Positions 9,162 through 18,088 are shown, counted from the first letter of the stretch. The stretch is 64,000 bases of DNA from Stenotrophomonas aracearum (GCF_031834615.1 NZ_CP115543.1:2491001-2555000); one strand, 5' to 3'. Numbers and translations: made by a program. Notes: generated by a model from the letters alone, not told the origin.

Positions 9162-10220
9162 ATGGACGATCAGTCAGAGCAGACCCTGCCACCGCCTACC
9201 CTCCCGAAGGATCTTCGGATCTCACTCATGGGATTCCAGGATCAGAAATTTGCGCAGACGTTCGGTGAGCATCTGTGCTCTACCTTAGCCGCGTGCAGCC
9301 GTGTCCTGGACCTCGAAAGACTGGCAGGTGTGACAGTCGGGTATGACCTTGCATCGGCCATAGCATCCGTTGACATGGGTGAGCCGGACGTATCACCGCC
9401 TTCGTTCACTTCAACTGCGGAAGTCAGATGCATCGCAAAGGCCGTCACGGTGAAAAGGGACGGGATCGAGAAGACGCACGTCGTATACAGCGCAGCCTTC
9501 ATCGAAGACATCGTTGATGACGAGCTCCCAGGCTTTCAGCAAGCACTGCACCTGATTGCTCATGAGCTTGGACACGTCGCAGAGCTGAAATGGCGAGACG
9601 AATCGGCCCCTGGATTCGATGAAAAGCTTAAGGACGGCATGTTCGCCGACAACCTATTCCTGCACACCGCAACGGCGGTTTGGGAGGAATATGCAGCATG
9701 TCGCCTCACCGGTTTCATCGGCGATGTTGAAGCATTGAAGCAAGAATATGCCAAGAACTTCGATGAGTCAGCCGGCCTGTATCTCGGCAGAGCAAGAGAA
9801 AAAATTAAAGACTATCGTGCTCACCAAAGCGTTCGAACACTTCTATTAGAAGCCGGCCAGCACACAGCGATGCCTCTCAAATTGGCTTCGTATCTGCTCG
9901 GTCACCTTGATGCCAATCAGGACGAGACGGACCTTAAGGTGCTCTGCCCGACCTATGACGATTCAGGGCTTACTGAGTTGATCCCTCGGTTCTGGACAGC
10001 ACTGCGAAGCACTTGGAATCGGATGGATGACAAGGCAGGACTCGCTGTCTTTGATGAGCTTAAGCAAGTGGTCATCGAGAGTTATGTCAATGCCGGCGTC
10101 AACATCACACCACAGGGTGAGGACTTCTTCGTCAACGCACCTTTTACGGCTGAGACCATGCCAAATGGGGAGGCAGACATGGTCGAAGTGAGAGCCCTTC
10201 AAGCCCTAGGACTGCTCTGA
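9162..10220 (+). CDS. HELGH metallopeptidase-like cytoplasmic protein
   Basis: A 352-residue protein. The ATG at 9162 has the site GGAGATCAGA, while longer frames upstream overlap the previous gene. Residues 134-138 are HELGH, a zincin-type HExxH, and a Glu-rich helix follows (WEEYAACRLTG near 170), which could supply the third ligand. No signal peptide, so it acts in the cytosol if it is a peptidase. It resembles the short metallopeptidase-like proteins found in mobile elements, but I cannot name a substrate or family. A TACAAT box at about 9119 may be a promoter. Confidence 0.7.
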   Translation: MDDQSEQTLPPPTLPKDLRISLMGFQDQKFAQTFGEHLCSTLAACSRVLDLERLAGVTVGYDLASAIASVDMGEPDVSPPSFTSTAEVRCIAKAVTVKRDGIEKTHVVYSAAFIEDIVDDELPGFQQALHLIAHELGHVAELKWRDESAPGFDEKLKDGMFADNLFLHTATAVWEEYAACRLTGFIGDVEALKQEYAKNFDESAGLYLGRAREKIKDYRAHQSVRTLLLEAGQHTAMPLKLASYLLGHLDANQDETDLKVLCPTYDDSGLTELIPRFWTALRSTWNRMDDKAGLAVFDELKQVVIESYVNAGVNITPQGEDFFVNAPFTAETMPNGEADMVEVRALQALGLL

Positions 10221-10242
10221 TACTAGACCTCATGTGCAGGCC

Positions 10243-10740
10243 CTAGATCCGGTCAAGTGCTACTTCGCCACCCTCAGCACAGCTCTCGGACAACGCGCCG
10301 TGATTGAGAGAACGGCGAGAGTAGACCAGCACGCCATTGACGTGGACTTCCGAAAACGCCCTGGCAGAGCTCTGCACCAGCCCTAGGCACAGGCTCGCCT
10401 GGACTGCAGTCGCGGTGATTCGGAAGCCCTGCCCTGCATTGAGGGGTGAGAGCTCGATGTTTCCTAGGATCGGGGAGTGCAGTCCCTGGCCTACTACCCA
10501 GGCAGTCGGGACCAACTTACGCTCAACAGCACTTGCTGTGCTGACGCTTTGATAGCGCCCTTCTGCAACTGCGTAATCAGCAGCGATGGCGTCAGCCAGT
10601 TGGGCAAGGTTCGCAGACTCCTGTTGGATCCTAGTGCCAGCGGAAGTTGGGCCAAAGACCTTCCAGGCAGCGAGACCTACGATTGTAGCTAGACCCACCA
10701 CTAAGCTGAGCTCGACGAGTGCAAAGCCGCGAGACTTCAT
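10243..10740 (-). CDS. Type IV prepilin-like protein
   Basis: A 165-residue protein. The start at 10740 gives the classic class-III signal MKSRG followed by FALVELSLVVGLATIVGLAA: a Gly before Phe for the prepilin peptidase, Glu at +5, then a hydrophobic helix. Two late Cys (SLCLGL and SESCAEG) fit a pilin disulfide loop, as in PilS of R64-type thin pili. No assembly ATPase, platform protein or secretin is encoded here, so host type IV pilus machinery would have to assemble it. The upstream gene overlaps by 4 bases. Confidence 0.72.
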   Translation of the reverse strand: MKSRGFALVELSLVVGLATIVGLAAWKVFGPTSAGTRIQQESANLAQLADAIAADYAVAEGRYQSVSTASAVERKLVPTAWVVGQGLHSPILGNIELSPLNAGQGFRITATAVQASLCLGLVQSSARAFSEVHVNGVLVYSRRSLNHGALSESCAEGGEVALDRI

Positions 10741-10934
10741 CTCTTCGCTCCCGCCCGTTCTGCAACCATGATCTTTTTGAAGCGCATGAGGCATAGGGTC
10801 AGTGCAAGAACAGCTGATGCCATGTATGCAGAGAGCTGAGCGCCCGTCGCTCCATAGTTCGGCCAGAACACGAGCATGGTGACGAAGCTCAACAACACGG
10901 CTGTAAGCAAAAATGGATATGGGACGTTCTTCAT
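10737..10934 (-). CDS. Small two-helix membrane protein
   Basis: A 65-residue protein with two predicted membrane helices (about 7-24 and 33-50) and a basic C-terminus. It is first in a two-gene unit with the prepilin-like gene, joined by an ATGA overlap, so the two products probably act together. It follows a standard element promoter and a GGAGATC site. The family is unknown. Confidence 0.65.
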   Translation of the reverse strand: MKNVPYPFLLTAVLLSFVTMLVFWPNYGATGAQLSAYMASAVLALTLCLMRFKKIMVAERAGAKR

Positions 10935-10959
10935 GGTGATCTCCTTTGATGGGTCCTTT

Positions 10960-10988
10960 CATCAAAAGCCAGATCACTCGTTTGTCAA
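10960..10988 (-). promoter_or_regulatory. Element-type promoter 6
   Basis: TTGACA, 17-bp spacer ending in TGGCTT, TTGATG, then ATCAAAGGAGATC before the start at 10934. Confidence 0.65.
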
Positions 10989-10997
10989 TCATTGGGC

Positions 10998-11021
10998 AAA
11001 AAAAAACCGCCCGAAGGCGGT
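10998..11021 (-). terminator. Terminator of the relaxase transcript
   Basis: On the minus strand ACCGCC TTCG GGCGGT is followed by at least eight T. Confidence 0.85.
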
Positions 11022-11041
11022 CAAGGTGAAGCACGGATCTA

Positions 11042-11548
11042 TTAGATGAAATGAGGATACTCAAAAATAAAGCCACCGTCAGGATTGGTGAACTCACAGC
11101 CTTCGACAAAATGGAAAACGCGATCTCGGCCAACCTTCTTTCCTTCGGCTGACATCCGCATCTGCTCGACCGCGTCGTTGAGCATTTGGGCAAAAGCCTT
11201 ATCATCAAGCCCACGGAGTTCGGACTCATCGCGACGAAGGTCTTCAATGACATCCTTCATGACACACATCGCCGCTGCGTAGCTCTCAACGAACCCCTGC
11301 ATCCGGACAGTTTCGCACTTGGACTTCAAGAGCGCCTTCTTGGTGACTTCAAGCTCGCTCGTGGCGTTGCCCAAGTTGATGCCAAGCTGCACGTTCTCGA
11401 ACTGGGCGGTGCGAGCCTGTCCCCGATAGTCCCGGGCGCGGTCAGCCTGGTGAGCGACTTGGTCACCACGGATGCTATCGAGCCCCTGGTCCACAGCTTC
11501 CTTGTTTTGCTGGTTCAAGATGTTGGAGAACTTGGTAAGAAAGCTCAT
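11042..11548 (-). CDS. Coiled-coil hypothetical protein downstream of the relaxase
   Basis: A 168-residue protein rich in charged helix, with a likely coiled coil over residues 35-90. I chose the ATG at 11548 because AAAGGA sits six bases before it; a longer start at 11596 is possible. It is the last gene of the relaxase unit, 61 bases after the relaxase stop. No membrane segment. It could be an accessory transfer protein; the family is not recognised. Confidence 0.6.
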   Translation of the reverse strand: MSFLTKFSNILNQQNKEAVDQGLDSIRGDQVAHQADRARDYRGQARTAQFENVQLGINLGNATSELEVTKKALLKSKCETVRMQGFVESYAAAMCVMKDVIEDLRRDESELRGLDDKAFAQMLNDAVEQMRMSAEGKKVGRDRVFHFVEGCEFTNPDGGFIFEYPHFI

Positions 11549-11609
11549 GTCCATTCCTTTGACCAGGCCAACCCCGGTAAGGCCATGCTGCACCATATCT
11601 AGAGCAGAA

Positions 11610-14432
11610 TCAACGTGTTAACGCCATCCTAGCCTGCCTATTCCGACGAGCGGTCAAACGCTCAACGAAGCCGAAATTGACCTTCAATTTCTGCCCCAGC
11701 TGCTGACCCAGCTGCTCAAACTCGCTTTTCAGGCCCGGCTGCTTCGCCCGCATGGGCTTTTTCGCCTCAATGGTGTTCTCTTTGAGCCGCTGCTGCCCTA
11801 GCTTTCCTTTTATCTGGTCCAGGCTCATCGAATCGGCAAACAGTGTATAGCTGCCTTTGGTTAGACGGGTAAAAGCCACCAAAGCGCTCTGGTTGTCGGT
11901 CATCCCCGCATGCCCCAGGTGGAAGATGTCAGTCTTGCCCTGCCCTTGGGCCTTATGGATCGTTGAGCAATAGGACAGATCAAGAGCGCTGTATTGGTGG
12001 GAGTCAAAGCGAACCATCTTCGTGACCCCGTTTCGCTCGATCTCCACCCCAAGGCTCACCCCACCCGCACTGCTTCGCTTGATGCTCTTCACCGTCCCTT
12101 TGGTCCCGTTGATCACTCCAAGTTCCTCGTCTTTGACGTTGAAGATGACCTGATCACCCCGGCTCAACGTAAGGTCACGAAAGACCTTATTTTTACCAAT
12201 AGATCGGAAGGTGAAATCATCCTTTTCTACCTGCCCACGTGCTTTCAGTTCCTGCCGAACACGTCGATTGAGATCCTGCATATCCTCGTTCGAGTGAGCA
12301 AGAATGAGACGTTCTTGGGTAGGTGCAGAGCTGTTGAAATAGGCTTTGATACAAGCCTTCTTCGCTTGCTCGCCCGTTGCCCATTCGTCCACCTGACCAT
12401 TGTCTATAAGCGCTTGGAAGATCTTCTTGCTCTTCTCAATGATGTCACCGCGTGACTGCACTTTGTCTGCGTTTCGGACTTTGCCGTCAGCGCCATAGTT
12501 GTAGAAGAGCCCTGCTGTATGACGGTCCTGAGCGTTCTTCTGACGGCGGATTTCGGTGAGCTTTGCGTCCCCAATCGCGTCCTTGGCGATGGACATGCCC
12601 GAACCTGCCCCGACAGGCTGAATCTGCTCTTGGTCACCCTGCAAGATGAGCTTTGCACCCGCTTTCTGGCAATAGGCCATCAAGTCCCGAGTCTGGCGGC
12701 TGTCCACCATTCCTGCCTCGTCTAAGACGACGACATGCTTATCCGTCAACTTGAGCTTGGATTTGCCCAGGTCACTGATCAGCTTGGCAACACTAGTGCA
12801 CGCAAGGCCCGATTCCTGGTGGAGCTTTTCGGCCGCTTCGTTGGAAACGCAAGCACCAAGCACGGTGCGCCCATCGGCTTTGAAGGCCTCCGCGTAAATC
12901 AGGCTCACTGTCGTCTTGCCAGTTCCAGCAAGCCCTGAAAGCACGCCCACGCCCCCTGTATTGATGGTGAGGTGCTCCACAGCTTCCCGCTGCTCTGGAC
13001 TGATTTGGAAGCCCTTGGCTGCCTCGAAGGCCTGAATGGCATCGTTGAGCTTGGTGAGCGGCACATGTTGGGAAACCTCGCCTTCACGGCTCAGTGTCTT
13101 ATGCAGGATCTCTCGCTCCATCGACACCATCCACGGGGCAGCAAAGCGCTGCTCTGTATGCCGGCGAGCAAGGGATGAGCCCATGTCGTCCGTGTGGATT
13201 CGCTCAGGGCAGACACGAACAAGATTGTTGCGCTGGATGAAGTCCGGCACCATGACGTCCAGTTGGCTTGAATCGATCATTCCCGAGTTAGCCTGTCCCA
13301 ACCGAAAACGGAGCTCTTTTTCATCAAAGATTGCTTCATTCTCGTGGAGAAGCTCCAAGATCTCTTCGTCCGTAGCTGGAACGAATTCCGTGGTGATCTT
13401 CTGTTGTTTGATCTCGGCAACGGTCATCAGAAGCTCTGGGTGCTCCTTTTGTAACTCAACGGCGTCCTGCTTCCACGCCTCAACCAGTTCAAGAAAAGTA
13501 GGTTCATCTTTATGCTTGCGTGTGGCAAGAGACGCTTGCTGCATCGTCCCGCCGTTTTCTTGTTGATGCTTCAAGATGTCTTCGCAACGACTTGACCAGA
13601 GCTTCGATAATTTATCAGTGCCAGGGATTTCCCATGTCCTAACGCCGGTCTTCTCACCGAGTGCATTGACTTCAACATGCTGTTCGATGGCGTAGCCAAG
13701 CGCTTTGAGGCCTGCTGCCAGTTCGTTCTTGTAGATCTCATCTGCTGCTTTGCGGTGAGCAAAGATCTCATGACTGTCGTAAGTCCCCCACTTCCCATCG
13801 ACCCCCTTCGCAACGGCATACGCAAGCGCATGGGTATGAATCTGAGGGTCCAGATTCCTTGAACTTAGATGCTGATGAAAAGAGACGATCAATCCATCGA
13901 CTGGGATGACAGTCTTGCCACCTTGATCACGCCGGGTCTCGACCTTGCTTTCGATGTAGCCAAAGGCCCGCTCGACAGCCTTACGCTGAACTTCGAGGAT
14001 CTTCTCCCGCTCGTTCTGATCTGCCAGAGCAAACACGGTAGACAACGACTTTGGTGCGCTAAACGTCAGCTCATAACCAACACGATGACCGCCTTGTTCA
14101 ATCATGACCTGGTTGCCATCTTCGTCTAGGAGCGGAGCACCCTTCCCATCGAACTTTGGCTTTAGGACCGGCTTTTCGCCAGCGTTCTGGCAGAGCGGTT
14201 CATTGGTGAGGGGATGAAAGCCGTCGCATAGCGAAAGCATGTGTTTCCCATCCACAGCGATGCCAGCGAGCTTCATTTCATGCGCGAGTTTACCGCCCCA
14301 ATATGACGCAGAGACCTCTTGAACCTCGCCGTTGTAGTAGCGAATCAGGCCTTCGGTAGCGAGCAGGTATTCGACCACAGGCTTGCCGTCTTTGTTCTTG
14401 CCTTGAGCTGTAAGTGCGGTGATTGGAATCAA
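11610..14432 (-). CDS. MobF (TrwC/TraI-like) relaxase-helicase
   Basis: A 940-residue protein with a TTG start placed by GGAGATCAGGC. The relaxase domain fills residues 1-300. The three-His metal site is visible as FHQHLSSRNLDPQIHTHALA, and candidate catalytic Tyr lie in EGLIRYY. A superfamily-1 helicase follows, with Walker A LAGTGKTT near 500 and Walker B VVLDEAGMVD. A further helicase motif is LSYCSTIHKAQGQG near 830. It should nick oriT, stay bound to the 5' end and unwind the strand to be transferred. Its own element promoter lies at 14460-14488. Confidence 0.93.
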   Translation of the reverse strand: MIPITALTAQGKNKDGKPVVEYLLATEGLIRYYNGEVQEVSASYWGGKLAHEMKLAGIAVDGKHMLSLCDGFHPLTNEPLCQNAGEKPVLKPKFDGKGAPLLDEDGNQVMIEQGGHRVGYELTFSAPKSLSTVFALADQNEREKILEVQRKAVERAFGYIESKVETRRDQGGKTVIPVDGLIVSFHQHLSSRNLDPQIHTHALAYAVAKGVDGKWGTYDSHEIFAHRKAADEIYKNELAAGLKALGYAIEQHVEVNALGEKTGVRTWEIPGTDKLSKLWSSRCEDILKHQQENGGTMQQASLATRKHKDEPTFLELVEAWKQDAVELQKEHPELLMTVAEIKQQKITTEFVPATDEEILELLHENEAIFDEKELRFRLGQANSGMIDSSQLDVMVPDFIQRNNLVRVCPERIHTDDMGSSLARRHTEQRFAAPWMVSMEREILHKTLSREGEVSQHVPLTKLNDAIQAFEAAKGFQISPEQREAVEHLTINTGGVGVLSGLAGTGKTTVSLIYAEAFKADGRTVLGACVSNEAAEKLHQESGLACTSVAKLISDLGKSKLKLTDKHVVVLDEAGMVDSRQTRDLMAYCQKAGAKLILQGDQEQIQPVGAGSGMSIAKDAIGDAKLTEIRRQKNAQDRHTAGLFYNYGADGKVRNADKVQSRGDIIEKSKKIFQALIDNGQVDEWATGEQAKKACIKAYFNSSAPTQERLILAHSNEDMQDLNRRVRQELKARGQVEKDDFTFRSIGKNKVFRDLTLSRGDQVIFNVKDEELGVINGTKGTVKSIKRSSAGGVSLGVEIERNGVTKMVRFDSHQYSALDLSYCSTIHKAQGQGKTDIFHLGHAGMTDNQSALVAFTRLTKGSYTLFADSMSLDQIKGKLGQQRLKENTIEAKKPMRAKQPGLKSEFEQLGQQLGQKLKVNFGFVERLTARRNRQARMALTR
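12315..12327 (+). repeat. Dispersed 13-mer, copy 1
   Basis: TTGGGTAGGTGCA inside the relaxase gene; the opposite strand encodes APTQ. Confidence 0.8.
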
Positions 14433-14459
14433 GCCTGATCTCCTCTAATGTGATGAGAT

Positions 14460-14488
14460 CAGTCAAAGGCATTCAGAGGAAACGTCAA
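14460..14488 (-). promoter_or_regulatory. Element-type promoter 7
   Basis: TTGACG, spacer ending in TGCCTT, TGACTG, then AGAGGAGATC before the TTG start of the relaxase. Confidence 0.65.
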
Positions 14489-14511
14489 GATCAAAGGCAG
14501 TTTTTGAAGCA

Positions 14512-15885
14512 TCATTCCCGGAAGAACTGATCGATCTCTTCTTTCGTCATCCCAACGCGCTTTGGCTGAGCACGAGGAGATGCAGCAACCTGGGTAGGTG
14601 CGGGAAGCACCGGAGTGTTGCTGTTGCGCTTGTGCGGCTGAGTCATCCATCGAGCTGGAACTTGACCTGGGCGCTTGGTTTTCATGACGACACCAGGAAA
14701 GCCGAGGAGGAGTGGGTCTCCCCCCATCTGGACAATTGCCCTCACCCCAAACCCATGCGGGCCATATTGCTTGCCTTTGCGCGGGCCAAGGCGGTCCGTA
14801 AGCTCACCCGGGCTGACCAGCGCCCTGCTCTCTTCGTGCACTGCGGCCTTCTCATCATGCGTTCGATACGCAACACGATGCTTGCCAAGTTGCTGAGCGG
14901 CCTTCTCTCTTGTCTCACCGATCTGCAACTGACAGATGATGTGGGTGCCGACCATAGACGACATCGTTTCGGCGAGTTTATCGCCATAGACCTGGGCTAC
15001 TTGGGCGATGTTCTGATAGCAGCCTATGAAGACCACTCCTTTGCTTCGGCCTTTGTCAATCAGAGGACCGATGTTGAGCCTACCGGCCGTCGCCAGCTCG
15101 TCGAAGACAAACCCAATGAAGCGATCCCTCTCCGCATCTGGGAGCTTAGGGGAGATGATCTCTGGGACCGCAAGATTGACCAAAGCGCTGATGTAAGCCT
15201 TCGTCATGCCCTCCTCTGGGCCGCTTTGCACTATGACTTGCTTGCGTCCTTTATAGCCATCCTGAGCCCACTCCGTGATGGCAAAGCGGCGGTTCTCTTT
15301 GCGCACGGGCCAGGCCATTGCCAGGTCGTCGATCAGCTTCGTTTGAGCCACGAGCGTGGCAAGCAATGAAGAGGTGGTCTGGCTCTCCGTGTTCTCCACC
15401 AAGCTTGTCGCAGTCGCGAAATGCTCCTGGATCATTGGAAGCATGGCCGCCGCCGACTGGTTTTTGAGCAATGCGAGATCGGCCCACGTCCACACGCCAG
15501 GATTTTCCACTTGCAGGGATCGGATAGCGGCGACGAGCAGCTGCCTTGCTGCCATCGACCAGAAATCACCATTTTTTTGATCAGGGCTCCCAGGGATCAG
15601 GATCTCGGCAAGCATCGCGGCTTGCAGTGGATAGCGACAGTCAGCCGCTATGTCCCAATAATAAGACCGTTCATCGAATGGACAAACGATGATGGGCTTC
15701 TTGAAGTAGCTCGTGAAGTCGCCTTTGGTGTCGTAGAGGAACAGCTTGTGATCCGCCCATATGATCTGCTCAATGATCGGCAACAGGATCTGGGTCTTGC
15801 CGCTTCCCACTGAGCCCTGCATTAGGACGTGTCGTGACCAATGGGACTTGGGTAGGTGCAGCTCCGGATGGAGCTTCAAGCTCAT
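14512..15885 (-). CDS. Type IV coupling protein, ATPase part (TrwB/TraD-like)
   Basis: A 457-residue protein starting at the ATG at 15885, which overlaps the stop of the preceding gene as ATGA. Walker A is MQGSVGSGKTQ near residue 24, and Walker B is IGFVFDELATAGR near 265. The C-terminus carries proline-rich tails. VirD4-family proteins bring the relaxase-DNA complex to the transfer channel. This one lacks the usual N-terminal membrane helices, which are encoded by the gene just upstream. A longer reading frame to 16095 runs inside that gene and is not used. Confidence 0.85.
   Translation of the reverse strand: MSLKLHPELHLPKSHWSRHVLMQGSVGSGKTQILLPIIEQIIWADHKLFLYDTKGDFTSYFKKPIIVCPFDERSYYWDIAADCRYPLQAAMLAEILIPGSPDQKNGDFWSMAARQLLVAAIRSLQVENPGVWTWADLALLKNQSAAAMLPMIQEHFATATSLVENTESQTTSSLLATLVAQTKLIDDLAMAWPVRKENRRFAITEWAQDGYKGRKQVIVQSGPEEGMTKAYISALVNLAVPEIISPKLPDAERDRFIGFVFDELATAGRLNIGPLIDKGRSKGVVFIGCYQNIAQVAQVYGDKLAETMSSMVGTHIICQLQIGETREKAAQQLGKHRVAYRTHDEKAAVHEESRALVSPGELTDRLGPRKGKQYGPHGFGVRAIVQMGGDPLLLGFPGVVMKTKRPGQVPARWMTQPHKRNSNTPVLPAPTQVAASPRAQPKRVGMTKEEIDQFFRE
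15848..15860 (+). repeat. Dispersed 13-mer, copy 2
   Basis: TTGGGTAGGTGCA in the coupling-protein gene; the coding strand reads HLPK here. A partial 11-base copy lies at 14591-14601. Confidence 0.8.
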
Positions 15886-16367
15886 CCTGACCATCCATCC
15901 TCCTTGATCTGCTTCTGCGTCATCGAGCGGCGATGTGCCTCTCTGATCGCTGCCTTTCCATCTAGCAATCTTGGGCCGGACACATGCCAAGTGTTGGACC
16001 GGGGTTCCAGAGCCTTTGCACCTACCCAAGTTGCAAGCGAAAGACTTAGTGCAAGCGATGGACCAACACGGATCCAGACCTTCCAGGGTTCCCACATGAG
16101 ACTGGTGTATTCGTGCGCTCTAGCTGAGCAGAGAGCCCCGAACGTGAGCTTGTTGAGGATCGCAGCAGGAGCCCCCACCAAGTCAAAGGACAGGCTCGGG
16201 GTCAGTGGGCTATCAGGCAGCTGCCAGGCTAGCCAGGTGAGGCCTGGATAGGCAGTTAGGATCAAGATCAGGAACAGGGCTACGGCATGGTCGACCCGCC
16301 GCACTGGCTGGCTAGGCGGAATGGAGGTCGGGACTGTGCCGAAGGCGTTGTAGACCTTTGCCTTCAT
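15882..16367 (-). CDS. Coupling protein, membrane part
   Basis: A 161-residue protein with two membrane regions (about 28-48 and 105-120) and a C-terminal piece GPRLLDGKAAIREAHRRS. This piece resembles the segment that follows the membrane helices in one-piece TraD/TrwB proteins, just before the nucleotide-binding domain. The order of parts across the two genes therefore equals one coupling protein cut in two, with an ATGA joint. Either this is a functional two-subunit protein or an old frameshift; the clean ATGA overlap favours the first. Confidence 0.68.
   Translation of the reverse strand: MKAKVYNAFGTVPTSIPPSQPVRRVDHAVALFLILILTAYPGLTWLAWQLPDSPLTPSLSFDLVGAPAAILNKLTFGALCSARAHEYTSLMWEPWKVWIRVGPSLALSLSLATWVGAKALEPRSNTWHVSGPRLLDGKAAIREAHRRSMTQKQIKEDGWSG
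16017..16029 (-). repeat. Dispersed 13-mer, copy 3
   Basis: TTGGGTAGGTGCA on the minus strand; here it is read as TWVGA, a different frame from copies 1 and 2. It lies only 157 bases from copy 2, in inverted orientation. Confidence 0.8.
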
Positions 16368-16810
16368 ATGCGTCTGACTTGTGCTTCGGCTGCGATCTGA
16401 GGTGTTGCTTGGCCAAGGTTCCTGCGGTCGTTGTCTGCTGCAATTGACCGGATAAACCAGGCAGGAATATCTATGTAGCCGTTGATCAATCCACTCAGCA
16501 CTTTAATGACATTAGGATCATGAACTGATACCTCAGTGGCCGCATCAACCTCACCCTCGAAATGCGAAAAAATATAAAAACCTTTTCTATACAATGACCT
16601 TGCATCGAACATGTCATCAGCGCAGGAGTAGAATACCGGGTTACTAATATCGACGTCTGACAACGTGAGTTTCGACAGAATTTTTTCAACTATCCTAATT
16701 CTTTGCACACAACACCACGACTCCTTATTTATGCATGTCAAACACTGGATAATAGCTTTTGATTTATCCGAAAAATGGGACTGTTGCACCAATGCTCCAA
16801 TCTTAATCAT
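16364..16810 (-). CDS. Hypothetical protein in the coupling-protein operon
   Basis: A 148-residue soluble protein with several Cys (CLTC, CC) and an end reading QVRRI. It overlaps both neighbours by 4 bases. Its 16440-16800 coding stretch is more AT-rich than its neighbours. No family is recognised. The basic-hydrophobic end resembles those of the ankyrin-type proteins of the element, but this alone is weak. Confidence 0.6.
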   Translation of the reverse strand: MIKIGALVQQSHFSDKSKAIIQCLTCINKESWCCVQRIRIVEKILSKLTLSDVDISNPVFYSCADDMFDARSLYRKGFYIFSHFEGEVDAATEVSVHDPNVIKVLSGLINGYIDIPAWFIRSIAADNDRRNLGQATPQIAAEAQVRRI

Positions 16811-17376
16811 AAGCGCACCACCTTAGCTGCCCGTTCAACCCGTGGCACTTCATTGTTTAGATACGAATTTTCAATCACTGATAGAACTTGCCTTGTCTCC
16901 TGATCAATATTCTGGGGGTCAGCGTTCGGATAGACAGGAAGGATCATTGCCTTAGCTACATCTGCCGATGCGACAGCGCCAAGGGAGAAAGCAGCAAGCA
17001 CGAGGCTTGGGATGTTCTCGTTTACGTCTGTCCAGCGCCAATAACGGCCTTGGACGGTGAGCACATCCAAGAGATTGCGCCCATTGCTCAGCTGAGCGTT
17101 CGGATCAGCGCCGAACATCAAAAGGCTATGTAGTTGATCGACGTAGCTGGAAGCCTCGTAGCGGTGATCACCCATCCACTCACTTGGATGATCAAGCATC
17201 GAAAGGTTGTGGAGGAAGATGCATGTGATGTCATCGGGCATCCCGGAGTTACTGCAGCTACCTAATCGCACTGAATTAGCTACTTCCATGAGCTGCTGTT
17301 GCCAGTGGTTAGAGCAGGCAGTCATCTTTACAAGGTCACGCTGCATGATTGGCAAGCGTTCGATAGCATTGATCAT
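16807..17376 (-). CDS. Ankyrin-like protein, first gene of the coupling-protein operon
   Basis: A 189-residue protein. At about 85-110 it has an ankyrin-type stretch LLMFGADPNAQLSNGRNLLD; further repeats are degenerate. It ends in KVVRL. The gene begins an operon of four overlapping genes that ends with the coupling protein, under an element-type promoter. Ankyrin proteins bind other proteins; a partner in the transfer apparatus is an inference from position. Confidence 0.62.
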   Translation of the reverse strand: MINAIERLPIMQRDLVKMTACSNHWQQQLMEVANSVRLGSCSNSGMPDDITCIFLHNLSMLDHPSEWMGDHRYEASSYVDQLHSLLMFGADPNAQLSNGRNLLDVLTVQGRYWRWTDVNENIPSLVLAAFSLGAVASADVAKAMILPVYPNADPQNIDQETRQVLSVIENSYLNNEVPRVERAAKVVRL

Positions 17377-17409
17377 TTGTGCATCTCCGTTTTTTTGTTT
17401 GAGTAAAAT

Positions 17410-17438
17410 CAGTCAAAGGCAGATGCAACTAAAGTCAA
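17410..17438 (-). promoter_or_regulatory. Element-type promoter 8
   Basis: TTGACT, spacer ending in TGCCTT, TGACTG, then ACTCAA and CGGAGATG before the ATG at 17376. Confidence 0.65.
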
Positions 17439-17454
17439 GAGATTGAGGTATAAG

Positions 17455-17480
17455 AAAAAGGCCCCGAAGGGCCTTTTTTT
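17455..17480 (-). terminator. Bidirectional terminator
   Basis: AAAAAGGCCC CGAA GGGCCTTTTT, directly after the stop of the coiled-coil gene on the minus strand. Confidence 0.85.
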
Positions 17481-17985
17481 ACATTGACTGTGCTTTGGGC
17501 TTTTGTTCCCAGGGCTTTTCCGACTGAGTCAGCGTTGGCTTGGCAGTGAATTTCTCCATCTCGCCTTCAACCGGAACACGTCCTTTTTCACGCATGAAAG
17601 CATTGAATTTCTCTTCGTGTTGCTTCTCTTCGTCAATGCCATCTCTGTTGATGAACTGCTTCTGATAGCCGTCGTTGTTCTGACTGCGTGACACGCGCTC
17701 CGCGTTCTGCGTTTGCGCATGCATGATTTCTTCAATTTGGTCAGAGCGATAGACCGACAGCTTGCTTTGGAATTCAACCTGGCTAACCGTTGATTTCAAT
17801 AACTCAGGATCCGAACTCTTAGACAGTGAAGTGAGTTCAGTTTTGAGAGCATCGCCCGCTTGTGAAGTGATCTTGTGCTCTTCTTGCTTAAATGACTTGA
17901 CCTGATCAGTCATTGTGGCCTGTGGACCAGGATTGTTCTGGTAGAACTCGTTGCGCCTCTTTTGTGCTTCTGCAAAACTTGTCAT
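17479..17985 (-). CDS. Charged coiled-coil hypothetical protein
   Basis: A 168-residue, very hydrophilic protein, rich in Glu, Lys and Gln and almost fully helical in character. I chose the ATG at 17985, which follows TATGGAGACC; earlier starts lie in the promoter. It has a unit of its own between the two main transfer operons, with an element promoter and a strong terminator. The function is unknown. Confidence 0.62.
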   Translation of the reverse strand: MTSFAEAQKRRNEFYQNNPGPQATMTDQVKSFKQEEHKITSQAGDALKTELTSLSKSSDPELLKSTVSQVEFQSKLSVYRSDQIEEIMHAQTQNAERVSRSQNNDGYQKQFINRDGIDEEKQHEEKFNAFMREKGRVPVEGEMEKFTAKPTLTQSEKPWEQKPKAQSM

Positions 17986-18012
17986 GAATGGTCTCCATAA
18001 TTGGGGTAAAAC

Positions 18013-18041
18013 CAACATAAGGCAGTTTGGGATCTTGTAAA
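18013..18041 (-). promoter_or_regulatory. Element-type promoter 9
   Basis: TTTACA, spacer ending in TGCCTT, ATGTTG. It overlaps the edge of the preceding hairpin. Confidence 0.6.
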
Positions 18042-18044
18042 GCA

Positions 18045-18070
18045 ATTAGCCCCGATTGCTCGGGGCTAAT
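18045..18070 (-). terminator. Hairpin after the large ATPase gene
   Basis: TTAGCCCCG pairs with CGGGGCTAA around a 6-base loop. No long T-run follows, so termination may be partial. Confidence 0.55.
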
Positions 18071-18088
18071 TCTATGGAGACTGAGCAA

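Noticed and set aside
14512..16095. Longer start of the coupling ATPase
   Set aside because: The extra residues lie inside the membrane-part gene in another frame and are low-complexity; the ATGA start is better.
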